This document shows positions 46,665-54,619 of a stretch of 64,000 bases of DNA, piece by piece. A program made the translations under genes and the position numbers. The stretch is from NCBI GenBank assembly GCA_963800065.1, contig CAWCZO010000003.1, forward strand, positions 558,001 to 622,000. The letters are read 5' to 3'. The notes below the pieces were generated by a model, which ran no database searches, was not told the DNA's origin, and saw nothing but the letters and a program-made list of their open reading frames with translations. Numbering within the stretch: the first letter of the stretch is position 1; the number at the start of each line of letters is the position of its first letter. Source of the DNA: CAWJFJ01 sp963800065. Its GTDB lineage: Bacteria; Actinomycetota; Acidimicrobiia; Acidimicrobiales; UBA8190.

Positions 46665-47327
46665 TCACCTGGAGGCGCGGCGCCAAGCACGCTGCAGGCG
46701 CCCGGCGTGCCCGCCCATCCGCCGGGCGCCCTCATCGATCGTCACCCGGGCGTCGGGTAACCGGTTCCGGGCACCGGCCGTCAGACGGCCCAACCCGCGG
46801 ATGGCCGTCAGCGCCGGGCTGGCCGGCTGCGCCGGGCCGGCCGGGGATCCGGGTACCGGCTCACCGTCGGCGTTCGAGCCCGATGCGGCGGCCGTGGCCA
46901 CGGTGGGGTCGGTGCGATTGGTGTAGCGGGTCAAGGTCGTCACCCGCAACCACGTGAGGGCGACCACTTCGACGGCCACGATGCCCAGGAGGCCGGGGCG
47001 CAGGGCCGGCACCAGGGGCGATGCCGCCAGGAGGATACCGGCGGCCACGTCGAGGACGGCGTGGAGACGTGCCCCGCAGACCTTGACGAGCCCGAGGGGG
47101 CCGCGGGCGGTGAGAGCCAGGAGTCCGAGGGCCGCCCCGGCCACCAGCAGGAGCCCGCCGCGTCCGATGTGCACGGACAGCACGACGAGGGCGACGGCGA
47201 AGAAATACTCGAAGAGCTGGTGGAAACCGAAGGGGATCGGATGCCGCCGACGCGGGGCGGCGGCAGTCGTGCCCGGGCCCCGGGGCGAAATGAGAGCTCT
47301 ATCCCTTTGAGGCGCTCGGCCCGTCAC
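46665..47327 (-). CDS. membrane protein of unknown function
   Basis: I do not recognise this 220-residue protein. After a basic N-terminus it has four hydrophobic helices (FHQLFEYFFAVALVVLSVHIG, LLLVAGAALGLLALTA, VLDVAAGILLAASPLVPALR, LLGIVAVEVVALTWLRVTTL). A soluble basic C-terminal tail with Arg-rich segments follows. GTG 47327 is the only usual start codon in frame after the upstream gene body. It overlaps the 3' end of tatA by 29 bases, so the start is uncertain. The overlap suggests coupling with tatA. Confidence 0.55.
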   Translation of the reverse strand: MTGRAPQRDRALISPRGPGTTAAAPRRRHPIPFGFHQLFEYFFAVALVVLSVHIGRGGLLLVAGAALGLLALTARGPLGLVKVCGARLHAVLDVAAGILLAASPLVPALRPGLLGIVAVEVVALTWLRVTTLTRYTNRTDPTVATAAASGSNADGEPVPGSPAGPAQPASPALTAIRGLGRLTAGARNRLPDARVTIDEGARRMGGHAGRLQRAWRRASR

Positions 47328-47529
47328 CGTCGGCCGAGGTGGCCTTGTCGCCCCCGGGGTCGGTGGTCTCGCTCTTTCCTTCCTCGAGACCCTTCTTGAA
47401 CTGTGACTGGGCCGAACCGAGAGAACGAGCCAGCTTCGGGATCTGCGAGCCACCGAAAAGGACGACGACGATGACGATGAGGACGATGACGCCGTCCACA
47501 CCGAAGATTTCAGCCAGGACTGGGTGCAC
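47299..47529 (-). CDS. tatA: Sec-independent protein translocase subunit TatA
   Basis: This 76-residue TatA/E protein forms the export pore for folded proteins. It has a short periplasmic start, the membrane helix VIVLIVIVVVLFGGSQIP, the hinge FGG-x-x-IP and the amphipathic helix KLARSLGSAQSQFKKGLEEG. An acidic, Gly/Ser-rich tail follows. The GTG is preceded by AAGGGAAGG at good spacing, and a TAACCT at 47579-47584 is a plausible -10. TatB and TatC are not in the window. Known Tat clients include Rieske proteins such as the QcrA encoded here. Confidence 0.9.
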   Translation of the reverse strand: MHPVLAEIFGVDGVIVLIVIVVVLFGGSQIPKLARSLGSAQSQFKKGLEEGKSETTDPGGDKATSADGDGPSASKG

Positions 47530-47662
47530 GGGTGCCTTCCCTTTTCCGGAGCCCGAGGATGGGCGGGACCCTCCGCCCAGGTTAGACCTGCTCGGGCTCC
47601 GGCGAAAGGCGCCGGGGCCGGCTTCGGCCCACGGGCCCCGGTGCCGGTCGACCCGGTGCAGG

Positions 47663-48112
47663 TCAACCGGCCAGGAAGACCCCCAGGGCCAAGGCGGCCA
47701 CCGACGACACGGCCGTGACGGCCCCCCATGCCGCCAGCCCCGCCTTGGTCGAGGCCCGGCTGTGCAGCCAGGCCCCCAGTCCGGCCACGAGGACGACGGC
47801 GATCTTGACCCCCAGCACCACCTGCCAGGCCCGGGGCTGCCCGACATGGGTGGTCGACACGTTCCACAGCCCGGTGACGAGGAGCAGCCCGTATGCCGGC
47901 CACTGGATCCGGGCGAAGGCCTGCGCCAGGGAACGCGCCGCGCCCTCGCCCAGACGACGGGCCGTGGGGACGAGCCCGGCCAGGGTCAGCTGACCGCCCA
48001 CCCAGACGGTGGCGGCGAGCACGTGGATGGACACCCGGATCCCGTCGAGCGCGGGAGCCAGGGCCGCCGGTCCCGCCGCCGTCACGGCGCCGACGGATGC
48101 TTGGCCGGTCAT
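47663..48112 (-). CDS. CopD-like integral membrane protein
   Basis: This 149-residue protein has four hydrophobic helices and resembles the CopD (copper resistance D) domain. The first helix carries IHVLAATVWVGGQLTLAGL with the His/Trp pattern typical of that domain; others include WPAYGLLLVTGLWNVST and WQVVLGVKIAVVLVAG. CopD-domain proteins are linked to copper handling, and an aa3 oxidase nearby needs copper, but this role is inference. The ATG at 48112 starts just before the predicted first helix; the frame upstream is antisense to the hydratase gene. Confidence 0.65.
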   Translation of the reverse strand: MTGQASVGAVTAAGPAALAPALDGIRVSIHVLAATVWVGGQLTLAGLVPTARRLGEGAARSLAQAFARIQWPAYGLLLVTGLWNVSTTHVGQPRAWQVVLGVKIAVVLVAGLGAWLHSRASTKAGLAAWGAVTAVSSVAALALGVFLAG

Positions 48113-48131
48113 GGGGCCGGATTCTTCCCGG

Positions 48132-48902
48132 TCACTTCCCCTGCCACCGGGGCTTGCGTTTTTCGGCGAAGGCGACGGGGCCCTCCATGGCGTCGGCCGA
48201 CGAGAAGACGACACCCACCGCTTCGGCGTTCAGGGCCCACCCTTCGTCGTCCCCGACACTGGCCGCTCCCACGACGACCTTCTTCGTCCAGCGCACGGCC
48301 AGCGGGGCGTTCTCGGCGATGAGGTCGGCCAGCGCGAACGCCTCCTCGATCAGGCGGGCGCCGGAAACCACGCGGTTGACGAGACCGAGCGCCAGCGCCT
48401 TCTCGGCGTCGATCGGCTCTCCCGTGAGCGCCAGTTCCAGGGCGACGGCCAAGGGGAGCCGCTTGGGGAGGCGGAGCAGGCCCCCGGCCCCGGCCAGGAG
48501 TCCCCGCTTGACCTCGGGGATTCCGAATGTGGCGTGGTCGGCCGCCACCACCAGGTCACAGGCGAGCATGATCTCGCAACCCCCGGCCAGGGCGGCGCCG
48601 TTCACCGCGGCGATGAGGGGCTTCGAGAAGGTCCGCTGGGTGATGCCCGCGAATCCTCCGGTGGCGCCCAAGATGGAGGCCCCCTCCCCTGAGGCGAAGG
48701 CTTTCAGATCCATGCCGGCGGAAAAGGCCTTGTCGCCGGATCCGGTCACGATGACGACCCAGCAGTCGTCGTCGGTCTCGAGCTCGTCCAACGCACGCGA
48801 CATGGCTTGACTGACGTCACCGTTGATGGCGTTGCGGGCCTCGGGCCGATTGATGGTGAGAATCTCGACGTGCCCGCGACGTTCGCGTTCGACTGCTGAC
48901 AT
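48132..48902 (-). CDS. enoyl-CoA hydratase/isomerase family protein
   Basis: This 256-residue crotonase-fold enzyme adds water to trans-2-enoyl-CoA in beta-oxidation or a related route. The oxyanion loops are AFSAGMDLKAF and NGAALAGGCEIMLACD. Both catalytic glutamates are present, in GGCEIML and IPEVKRG, which supports hydratase rather than isomerase activity. The ATG follows GGGAACGGAG. The CopD-like gene follows 19 bases behind, so the two may share a transcript. It belongs to the lipid-catabolic set that continues up to 54063. Confidence 0.88.
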   Translation of the reverse strand: MSAVERERRGHVEILTINRPEARNAINGDVSQAMSRALDELETDDDCWVVIVTGSGDKAFSAGMDLKAFASGEGASILGATGGFAGITQRTFSKPLIAAVNGAALAGGCEIMLACDLVVAADHATFGIPEVKRGLLAGAGGLLRLPKRLPLAVALELALTGEPIDAEKALALGLVNRVVSGARLIEEAFALADLIAENAPLAVRWTKKVVVGAASVGDDEGWALNAEAVGVVFSSADAMEGPVAFAEKRKPRWQGK

Positions 48903-49080
48903 CTCCGTTCCCTTTCGTCGCTTGGGTGGTTCACCGCCGCCGAACGGCGCCGGGCGTTGGCTTTGGGATGCGCCTGGTCCGTGAGTCTCGCCGCACCGGG
49001 GCCGTGCCGCCATCCGGCCTGGTCCCGCCGCCCTCGGGCTGGTCCCGGGACCTGTCCCGGCGATCAACGCGGAGGCGTGC

Positions 49081-50544
49081 TCAACGGGGCACGGAGTAGC
49101 GCGGGGGAGCGCCGTGCAGGTCGATCCTGGCGCCCACCAGGTTGCGGGCCGCCAGGGACGGCAGCTCGGTGACGTCGGCGGCGGCGGCCACGTGGCGCCC
49201 GTCCTGGAGGCGGGCGATCACCGGCGCCGCCGTGATCTCGTCGCCCCCGGCGCTCGTCACCGTGGAGGCCAGGACGACGGCGGGTCCGGTCGCGTCCGGG
49301 GCGATCTCGACGGCGGTGGCGTCTATGGCGGCCTGGGCCGTGCTCGTGTCGCCGCGACGCCACCCCGACGGGGGAGGAGCCGCCCCGTAGATCCCCGCCG
49401 CATGCTTCGTCAGGTACCAGCCCAGGGCGGTGACCAGGCCGGTGCCACCGGTCTGGCGTAAACGGTCGACCATCGTGGCCACCGCGTGGAGCGAGTAATT
49501 GTTGCCCGGTCCACCGAAGTACGGGAGCCCGCCGGTCACGGTGAGCCCGCGAGGGTCGTCAGGGCCCAGACCCAGCGCGTCCGCCGCCAGTTCCACCGCG
49601 CAGGGGAAGCAGGAGTAGAGGTCGAAGGCGCTGATGTCGTCGACTCCGGACCCCGACGCTTCGCAGGCGGCCGTGATCGACGCCTTCATGGCGGGAGCGG
49701 TTCCCGGATCCGGTCGCGCCGTGGGGTACCACACGTCGGTGCACTCGGAACCGGACCAGCAGAACACGGCGCCGTCCGCGACGCCCGCCCGGCGGGCCGC
49801 CCCCAGCGAGCTGACGACGACGGCGGCGCCCTGGTCGACAGTGAACATGGCACACATGTTCTTGGCATAGGGCTCGGAGACGAGCCTGTTGCCGGGGGAG
49901 ATGTCCGACAACTCGGCCGGAGTGCGGACATCGGGGAACCAGGCGTAGGGATGACCGGCGGCCACGGCGGTGAACGGAGCCATGAGCCGTCCGAGATGTC
50001 GGCGGTGCTCGGCGAGGCTCCGGTCGGCCCGGTGGGCCAGGACGCTCTCGAAGAGAGCGTAGAGGTGGACGGGGGCGATGAGCCCGGCGTGGAGCTCGGC
50101 CGCACTCACCGGAGGTCGGTCGTCGCCGATGACCGGATCGGGGGGAGCGGAACGGCGCCCGGTGGCGCCGGGCTCCGGCCCGCCCGATCGGGCCGAGCGT
50201 TGCGCCTCGGCGCCGGCGATGAGGACGACATCGACGGTGCCGGCGGCGATGGCCGCCGAGGCCCGGTTGACGAGCCACTGCGGCGAGTTCCCGCCGACGG
50301 TCGTCGTCTCGGTGCGCCGCGGTGACAGGTGCAGTCGTCGCGCCAGGTCGGCCGCCGGTGCCGTACCGGCCGGAGAGATGATGTTGACCACCGAGACCTG
50401 CTGGACGTCGGCCTGGAGCCGGGGAACGCCGTCGAGCGCCGCCCGCGCCGCCCGTTCGGCCAGATCGAGTGCCGAGACGACATCGCGGCGCTCGATGGAC
50501 TGTCCCGTCGCCACCACCACGGGAAGGCGGTCGTCCGGTGTCAC
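49081..50544 (-). CDS. type 1 thiolase-like protein
   Basis: This 487-residue thiolase-fold protein is closest to the mycobacterial thiolase-like protein type 1 group (TLP1). The region where degradative thiolases have the nucleophilic cysteine reads TVGGNSPQWLVN and has no Cys. The later active-site loops are FDLYSCFPCAVELA and FGGPGNNYSLHAVATM. An extra C-terminal domain of about 100 residues is present (VLASTVTSAGGDEITAAP), as in TLP1. Thus it may bind acyl-CoA or catalyse a different step rather than classical thiolysis. GTG 50544 gives the expected N-terminus. Confidence 0.8.
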   Translation of the reverse strand: MTPDDRLPVVVATGQSIERRDVVSALDLAERAARAALDGVPRLQADVQQVSVVNIISPAGTAPAADLARRLHLSPRRTETTTVGGNSPQWLVNRASAAIAAGTVDVVLIAGAEAQRSARSGGPEPGATGRRSAPPDPVIGDDRPPVSAAELHAGLIAPVHLYALFESVLAHRADRSLAEHRRHLGRLMAPFTAVAAGHPYAWFPDVRTPAELSDISPGNRLVSEPYAKNMCAMFTVDQGAAVVVSSLGAARRAGVADGAVFCWSGSECTDVWYPTARPDPGTAPAMKASITAACEASGSGVDDISAFDLYSCFPCAVELAADALGLGPDDPRGLTVTGGLPYFGGPGNNYSLHAVATMVDRLRQTGGTGLVTALGWYLTKHAAGIYGAAPPPSGWRRGDTSTAQAAIDATAVEIAPDATGPAVVLASTVTSAGGDEITAAPVIARLQDGRHVAAAADVTELPSLAARNLVGARIDLHGAPPRYSVPR

Positions 50545-50628
50545 TGGCCTGGCTCCTCGGTTCGAAGGTGGCGACGCGGCGACCGACGGTCGCCCCTGAC
50601 CAGGGTAGGCAGGCCCCTTCGGCCATGC

Positions 50629-50634
50629 CATGCT
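50629..50634 (+). promoter_or_regulatory. -10-like element of the GH1 gene (leaderless)
   Basis: CATGCT keeps A2 and T6 and lies six bases before GTG 50641. Weak on its own; the spacing matches other leaderless genes here. Confidence 0.35.
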
Positions 50635-50640
50635 GAGCGC

Positions 50641-52101
50641 GTGCCAGCGACGGACCGAGCGGCCGAGGTGAAGCCGGACGCTGCCGGCGGGGGAGTCCTT
50701 CCCGAGGGATTCCGTTTCGGTGTCGCCACCGCCGGCTTCCAGATCGAGGGCGGGTTCAACGGTCCGGGCGAACCGGCCAACAACTGGGTCCGGTGGGAAC
50801 GGGCCGGACGGGTGGAGCCGTCGGGCATGGCCGTCGACTTCTGGAATCGGTACGAGGAGCATCTCGACCGGGTGGTGGCCCTGGGCTGTGACGCTTTCCG
50901 ATTCGGTGTCGAATGGGCCAGGGTCGAGCCTTCGCCGGGCCTGGTGGACGACACCGCCCTTGACCGGTACGAAGCGGTGCTCGACGCATGTCACGAACGG
51001 GGCCTCGAGCCGCTCGTCACCTTGCACCACTTCACGCACCCGGCCTGGCTGGGCGAGGACTTCTGGTTGTCGTCCGATTCACCCGCCCGCTTCACCGGGT
51101 GGGTGGAGCTCGCGGCCGGCCGCCTGGCCCGGCGCTGTCGAAATTGGGTGACCGTCAACGAGATCAACGTCCTGGGCATGGGTTCATACCTTCTCGGAAC
51201 GTTCCCCCCGGGCCGCTCTCTGGCCGTCCGTGACATGGTCCGGGCCTTCGACAACCTCCTCGCCGCCCACGTGGCGGCCTACGACGTGCTCCACCGAATC
51301 CAACCACAGGCAACGGTGACGACGAACAACGCGTCGGTCAGCGTCTACGAGGTGGACCGGATGTTGATCGACCTCCTGCTCATGCGCCGCGCCGGGGTCG
51401 CTCGCGGTGACGTCGGGAGCTACATCGCCGATCGGCGTGCCTCGTGGTATGCGGCCCTACCGGCACCGGATCCGGTCGAGAGGATCCTGCGCCGGATGGG
51501 CGAGCGGGCGGCGAAAGATCCGGTCGGCGCCTTCGGCGCCACCCTCGACGCCGTGTGGTCCAGCCCGCACGAGCTCACGCTCGACGTCATCGGGATCGAC
51601 TACTACGACCCCGTCGCTTCCCACCACGTCCGGATCCCGGGCACCCGTACCGCCGGAGGCCGCTCGTGGTCGCCGGGGCGGGAGTTGTGGGACGACGTCG
51701 TGGACCCGTCCGGCCTGACCCGCTACTGCCGGGCCAACGCCACCCAGGGCCTCGATCTGTGGATGGTCGAGAACGGCGTCTGCAACCGGGTTCGTCGGGG
51801 TCGGCCCTATCCGCGCCTCGACGGCTGGGACCGAATCCGATATCTGCGGGAGAACCTGGCGGCGCTGGTCCGATCCGTCGATGCCGGGGTACCGGTCGGC
51901 GCCTACTACCACTGGACACTGGTCGACAATTACGAGTGGGGGAGCTATGAGCCGCGCTTCGGGATCCATGGAGTCGATCGCGAACGGGGTGTGCGCCTGC
52001 TCGACACCGATGCCACGGGGGCCGACGCCGCCGGTGCCTACCGGTCGATCATCAGCGGTCTGCGGGCAGGCGACCGTTCTGTGACCGATCGGGGAGCATG
52101 A
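50641..52101 (+). CDS. glycoside hydrolase family 1 protein
   Basis: This 486-residue (beta/alpha)8-barrel enzyme belongs to GH1 (beta-glucosidase and relatives). The acid/base Glu is in TVNEINVLG, where the usual motif is TxNEP, and the nucleophile Glu is in WMVENGV. The N-terminal FRFGVATAGFQIEGG is typical of the family. The C-terminal YYHWTLVDNYEWGSYEPRFGIHGVD also matches. There is no signal peptide, so it is cytoplasmic. The change from NEP to NEI may shift specificity. It is divergent from the thiolase-like gene. Confidence 0.9.
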   Translation: MPATDRAAEVKPDAAGGGVLPEGFRFGVATAGFQIEGGFNGPGEPANNWVRWERAGRVEPSGMAVDFWNRYEEHLDRVVALGCDAFRFGVEWARVEPSPGLVDDTALDRYEAVLDACHERGLEPLVTLHHFTHPAWLGEDFWLSSDSPARFTGWVELAAGRLARRCRNWVTVNEINVLGMGSYLLGTFPPGRSLAVRDMVRAFDNLLAAHVAAYDVLHRIQPQATVTTNNASVSVYEVDRMLIDLLLMRRAGVARGDVGSYIADRRASWYAALPAPDPVERILRRMGERAAKDPVGAFGATLDAVWSSPHELTLDVIGIDYYDPVASHHVRIPGTRTAGGRSWSPGRELWDDVVDPSGLTRYCRANATQGLDLWMVENGVCNRVRRGRPYPRLDGWDRIRYLRENLAALVRSVDAGVPVGAYYHWTLVDNYEWGSYEPRFGIHGVDRERGVRLLDTDATGADAAGAYRSIISGLRAGDRSVTDRGA

Positions 52102-52132
52102 AGGACGGGGGGAGAGGCCGGACCGGCCGTGC

Positions 52133-52813
52133 TCAGCCCTGTCCGGCGGCGAACCGTTCGGGATCGACGGCCACGAACAGGGCTTCGGCCTCGGCCAGGA
52201 CGGTGCCGGCCTGACGCGCCTCGCCGGTCATCAGCAGCTTCCGGCCGTCGCGGCCCGTCAGACGGGCCCGGAACTCCAGGGGGACCCCGATCGGTACCGG
52301 TGCCCGGTAGGTCACGGTGAGACGGCCGGTGAAGGCCGGGGTACAGGTGATCGACAGGACGAACCCCATGGTCTCGTCGAAGAGGGCGGCCACGATGCCG
52401 CCATGGGCCCGGCCGGGGGCTCCCTCGAACGCCTCCCCCAGGGTGCTGCGCAGGACGGCGTCATCGCCCTCGCGCCTGACCTTGGCGGCGACCCCCATGG
52501 GGTTGGCGGGGCCGGTCACGATGCAGTCGGTGAAGTGGCTCCCCCTCGTGCCCCCCTGGGGGGGCGGCACGACGAAGAGGTCGCGATTCATGTTCAGCGT
52601 CGGGCGCTGGCGCCGTGGCGACGCCTCCACCTGGGCCAGAAGGTCCTCCACGGTGATCGTCAGCCGCTCAAGCGCCTCGTCGGCGACGTCGTGCCCGACG
52701 ATGGCGTGTCCCAGCCGGCGCATGGCGGCGGCGGCGCCGAGCCGCGCCGGCGACACCGGGGTTCCGGGATCGTCGACGCCGGCCGGGGTGCTCGGATCGT
52801 CCACCGCGGTCAA
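52133..52813 (-). CDS. PaaI-type hotdog thioesterase
   Basis: This 226-residue protein has an unstructured N-terminus, a helical region, and a C-terminal hotdog domain with the PaaI/YbgC-like motif GRAHGGIVAALFDETMGFV. The His-Gly-Gly and Asp residues of that motif form the active site. It probably hydrolyses an acyl-CoA. The nominal start TTG 52813 overlaps the acyl-CoA dehydrogenase stop (TTGA); GTG 52804 is an equally plausible start three codons later. It converges on the GH1 gene. Confidence 0.8.
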   Translation of the reverse strand: MTAVDDPSTPAGVDDPGTPVSPARLGAAAAMRRLGHAIVGHDVADEALERLTITVEDLLAQVEASPRRQRPTLNMNRDLFVVPPPQGGTRGSHFTDCIVTGPANPMGVAAKVRREGDDAVLRSTLGEAFEGAPGRAHGGIVAALFDETMGFVLSITCTPAFTGRLTVTYRAPVPIGVPLEFRARLTGRDGRKLLMTGEARQAGTVLAEAEALFVAVDPERFAAGQG

Positions 52814-54063
52814 TTGCGGGTGACCTCGGCCCAGGCCACTCCCTTGTCCGCCTCGAAGTCGCGGGGAAGGCCGAGGATCCGCTCGGCCATCTGATTGCGC
52901 AAGACCTCGGAGGTGCCTCCTTCGATGGTGTTGGCGCGCGCCCGCAGAAACGTCGTGGCCCGAGCCTGGGCCTGGCCGTCGTCGGGCGCCCAGGCGATCC
53001 CCGCCATGCCGTTGACGTCGACGGCGAAGCTGGACCGTCTCTGGTTGTACTCGGCGTTGAACACCTTGTTGACCGCCCCCTCGGGTCCGGGCTGCTGGCC
53101 CCTCATGCGGGCGGAATTGGCCCGGAAGGCGGTGATCTCCTTCACCTCAGACTCGATGTAGAACTGGGCCAAGTTCTGACGGACACGCCGATCGGTACGG
53201 TCGGGGATCTGATCGAGATACGTCTGCCACGCGTCCCGGCGGACGCCCCCGGTGAACGAGACCGGATCCAGAGAAACCCCGGCCAGCGCCACCCGCTCGT
53301 TCATCAAGGTGGTCCGGGCGCAGCGCCATCCGTCGCCGACATCGCCCACCCGGTTGGTGTCGGGGATGCGGACGTCGGTCAGGAAGACCTCGTTGAACTC
53401 CGACGACCCGGTCATCTGCCGCAGGGGTCGGACCTCCACTCCCGGTGACTTCATGTCGACGATGAAGTAGGTGAGCCCTTCGTGCTTGGGGACGTCCGGA
53501 TCGCTGCGGGCCAGCAGCATCCCGAAGGCGGCGAATTGGGCGATGGTCGTCCATACCTTCTGGCCGTTCACCACCCACTCGTCGCCGTCGCGCACGGCGC
53601 GCGTGGACAGCGATGCCAGGTCTGAGCCAGAACCGGGCTCGGAGAAGAGCTGGCACCAGATCTCCTCGGCCGAGAGGATCTTGCGGAGGTAACGCTCCTT
53701 CTGCGCCTCGGTGCCGTGCTCGATGATGGTGGGGCCGGCCAGTCCCACACCCAGGAGGTTGATCGAGACCGTGGGAAGCCGGTAGCGGACGAGTTCCGAC
53801 CGGATCACCTGTTGCATCCACGTTTCGCCCGACAGGCCGCCATACTCCTTGGGCCACAGCGGCGCCGCGTACGGGCTGCGACCGATGGTCCCCTGCCACA
53901 TGAAGGGGCTGAAGCCGCTGTCGGTCTTCAGCCGTTCCACGGCACCGTCGTCTCCGGCGTCGACCAGATCCATCCACGTGGCCGGAAGGGCCTGGCGGAG
54001 CCAGGCACGGAATTCGGATCGAAACGCCGTCCGTTCGGGAGTGTCCTCGATCTCCCAGCGCAT
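52810..54063 (-). CDS. acyl-CoA dehydrogenase
   Basis: This FAD enzyme performs the first oxidation of an acyl-CoA thioester. The 417-residue protein has WPKEYGGLSGETW, the FAD/substrate loop CQLFSEPGSGSDLASLSTRA and WVVNGQKVWTTIAQFA. The C-terminal ANTIEGGTSEVLRNQMAERILGLPRD carries the Glu that acts as a base in related actinobacterial FadE proteins. ATG 54063 is chosen over GTG 54084 because GAGAGAGGGAG precedes it at proper spacing. The electron acceptor would be ETF, not encoded here. It is coupled to the hotdog thioesterase behind it. Confidence 0.9.
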   Translation of the reverse strand: MRWEIEDTPERTAFRSEFRAWLRQALPATWMDLVDAGDDGAVERLKTDSGFSPFMWQGTIGRSPYAAPLWPKEYGGLSGETWMQQVIRSELVRYRLPTVSINLLGVGLAGPTIIEHGTEAQKERYLRKILSAEEIWCQLFSEPGSGSDLASLSTRAVRDGDEWVVNGQKVWTTIAQFAAFGMLLARSDPDVPKHEGLTYFIVDMKSPGVEVRPLRQMTGSSEFNEVFLTDVRIPDTNRVGDVGDGWRCARTTLMNERVALAGVSLDPVSFTGGVRRDAWQTYLDQIPDRTDRRVRQNLAQFYIESEVKEITAFRANSARMRGQQPGPEGAVNKVFNAEYNQRRSSFAVDVNGMAGIAWAPDDGQAQARATTFLRARANTIEGGTSEVLRNQMAERILGLPRDFEADKGVAWAEVTRN

Positions 54064-54080
54064 GTTCTCGACTCCCTCTC

Positions 54081-54092
54081 TCACTACAGTGA
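54081..54092. promoter_or_regulatory. small inverted repeat in the divergent region
   Basis: TCACTACAGTGA: perfect five-base arms (TCACT/AGTGA) around AC. It lies about 20 bases upstream of the acyl-CoA dehydrogenase start and about 60 bases upstream of the thioesterase start, where a repressor of lipid genes could bind. Evidence is only the symmetry. Confidence 0.3.
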
Positions 54093-54152
54093 CCCTGCCG
54101 TCGACGGTCGCAGCACCGTCGCCTGTGCTTCGAGCTTAGGGGAGGTCGTCCG

Positions 54153-54608
54153 ATGCCCACCACCGACAGCGCTGGTACGCCGGCCCTCACTCACGAAGAG
54201 CAGCGGGCCTTTCGTCAGGCCGTGCCTGCGGCGATGCTCGCCACCCCGTACATGTCAGTGCTCGGTCTCGTCTTCGAGAGCTACGAGACCGACGAGGTCA
54301 CCATCCGGCTTCCCTTTCGGGCCGACCTGACCAATGACGGTGTCTCGTATCACGGCGGGGTGATCGCCACCGTCATGGACACCACCGGCGCGGCGGCAGC
54401 GTGGTCCGACCACGATTTCAGCAAGGGCACGCGTGCCTCCACCGTGGCCCTCTCGGTCCAATACGTCGCCGCCGCCCACACAAGCGATCTGGTCTGTCGT
54501 GCCCGGACCGTGCGACGGGGGCGAGAGCTCACCTTCACCGAGATCATCGCCAGCGATGCCGACGGTCGGGTGGTGGCGCACGGGATGCAGACGTACCGGA
54601 TCGTCTGA
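54153..54608 (+). CDS. PaaI-family hotdog thioesterase
   Basis: This 151-residue hotdog-fold protein has the active-site segment DGVSYHGGVIATVMDTTGAAAAW, with the HGG and Asp of PaaI-type enzymes, and the strand TVALSVQYVAAAHTSDLVCRARTVRRG. It probably releases CoA from an aromatic or short acyl-CoA. GGGGAGG lies at good spacing before the ATG. It is divergent from the acyl-CoA dehydrogenase gene and convergent with the next hydrolase. Confidence 0.88.
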   Translation: MPTTDSAGTPALTHEEQRAFRQAVPAAMLATPYMSVLGLVFESYETDEVTIRLPFRADLTNDGVSYHGGVIATVMDTTGAAAAWSDHDFSKGTRASTVALSVQYVAAAHTSDLVCRARTVRRGRELTFTEIIASDADGRVVAHGMQTYRIV

Positions 54609-54619
54609 GACGGGAGCGT

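Noticed and set aside
52116..52128. GGCCGG-A-CCGGCC between the convergent GH1 and thioesterase genes as a terminator
   Set aside because: A one-base centre cannot form a hairpin loop without opening the stem, and no T run follows.
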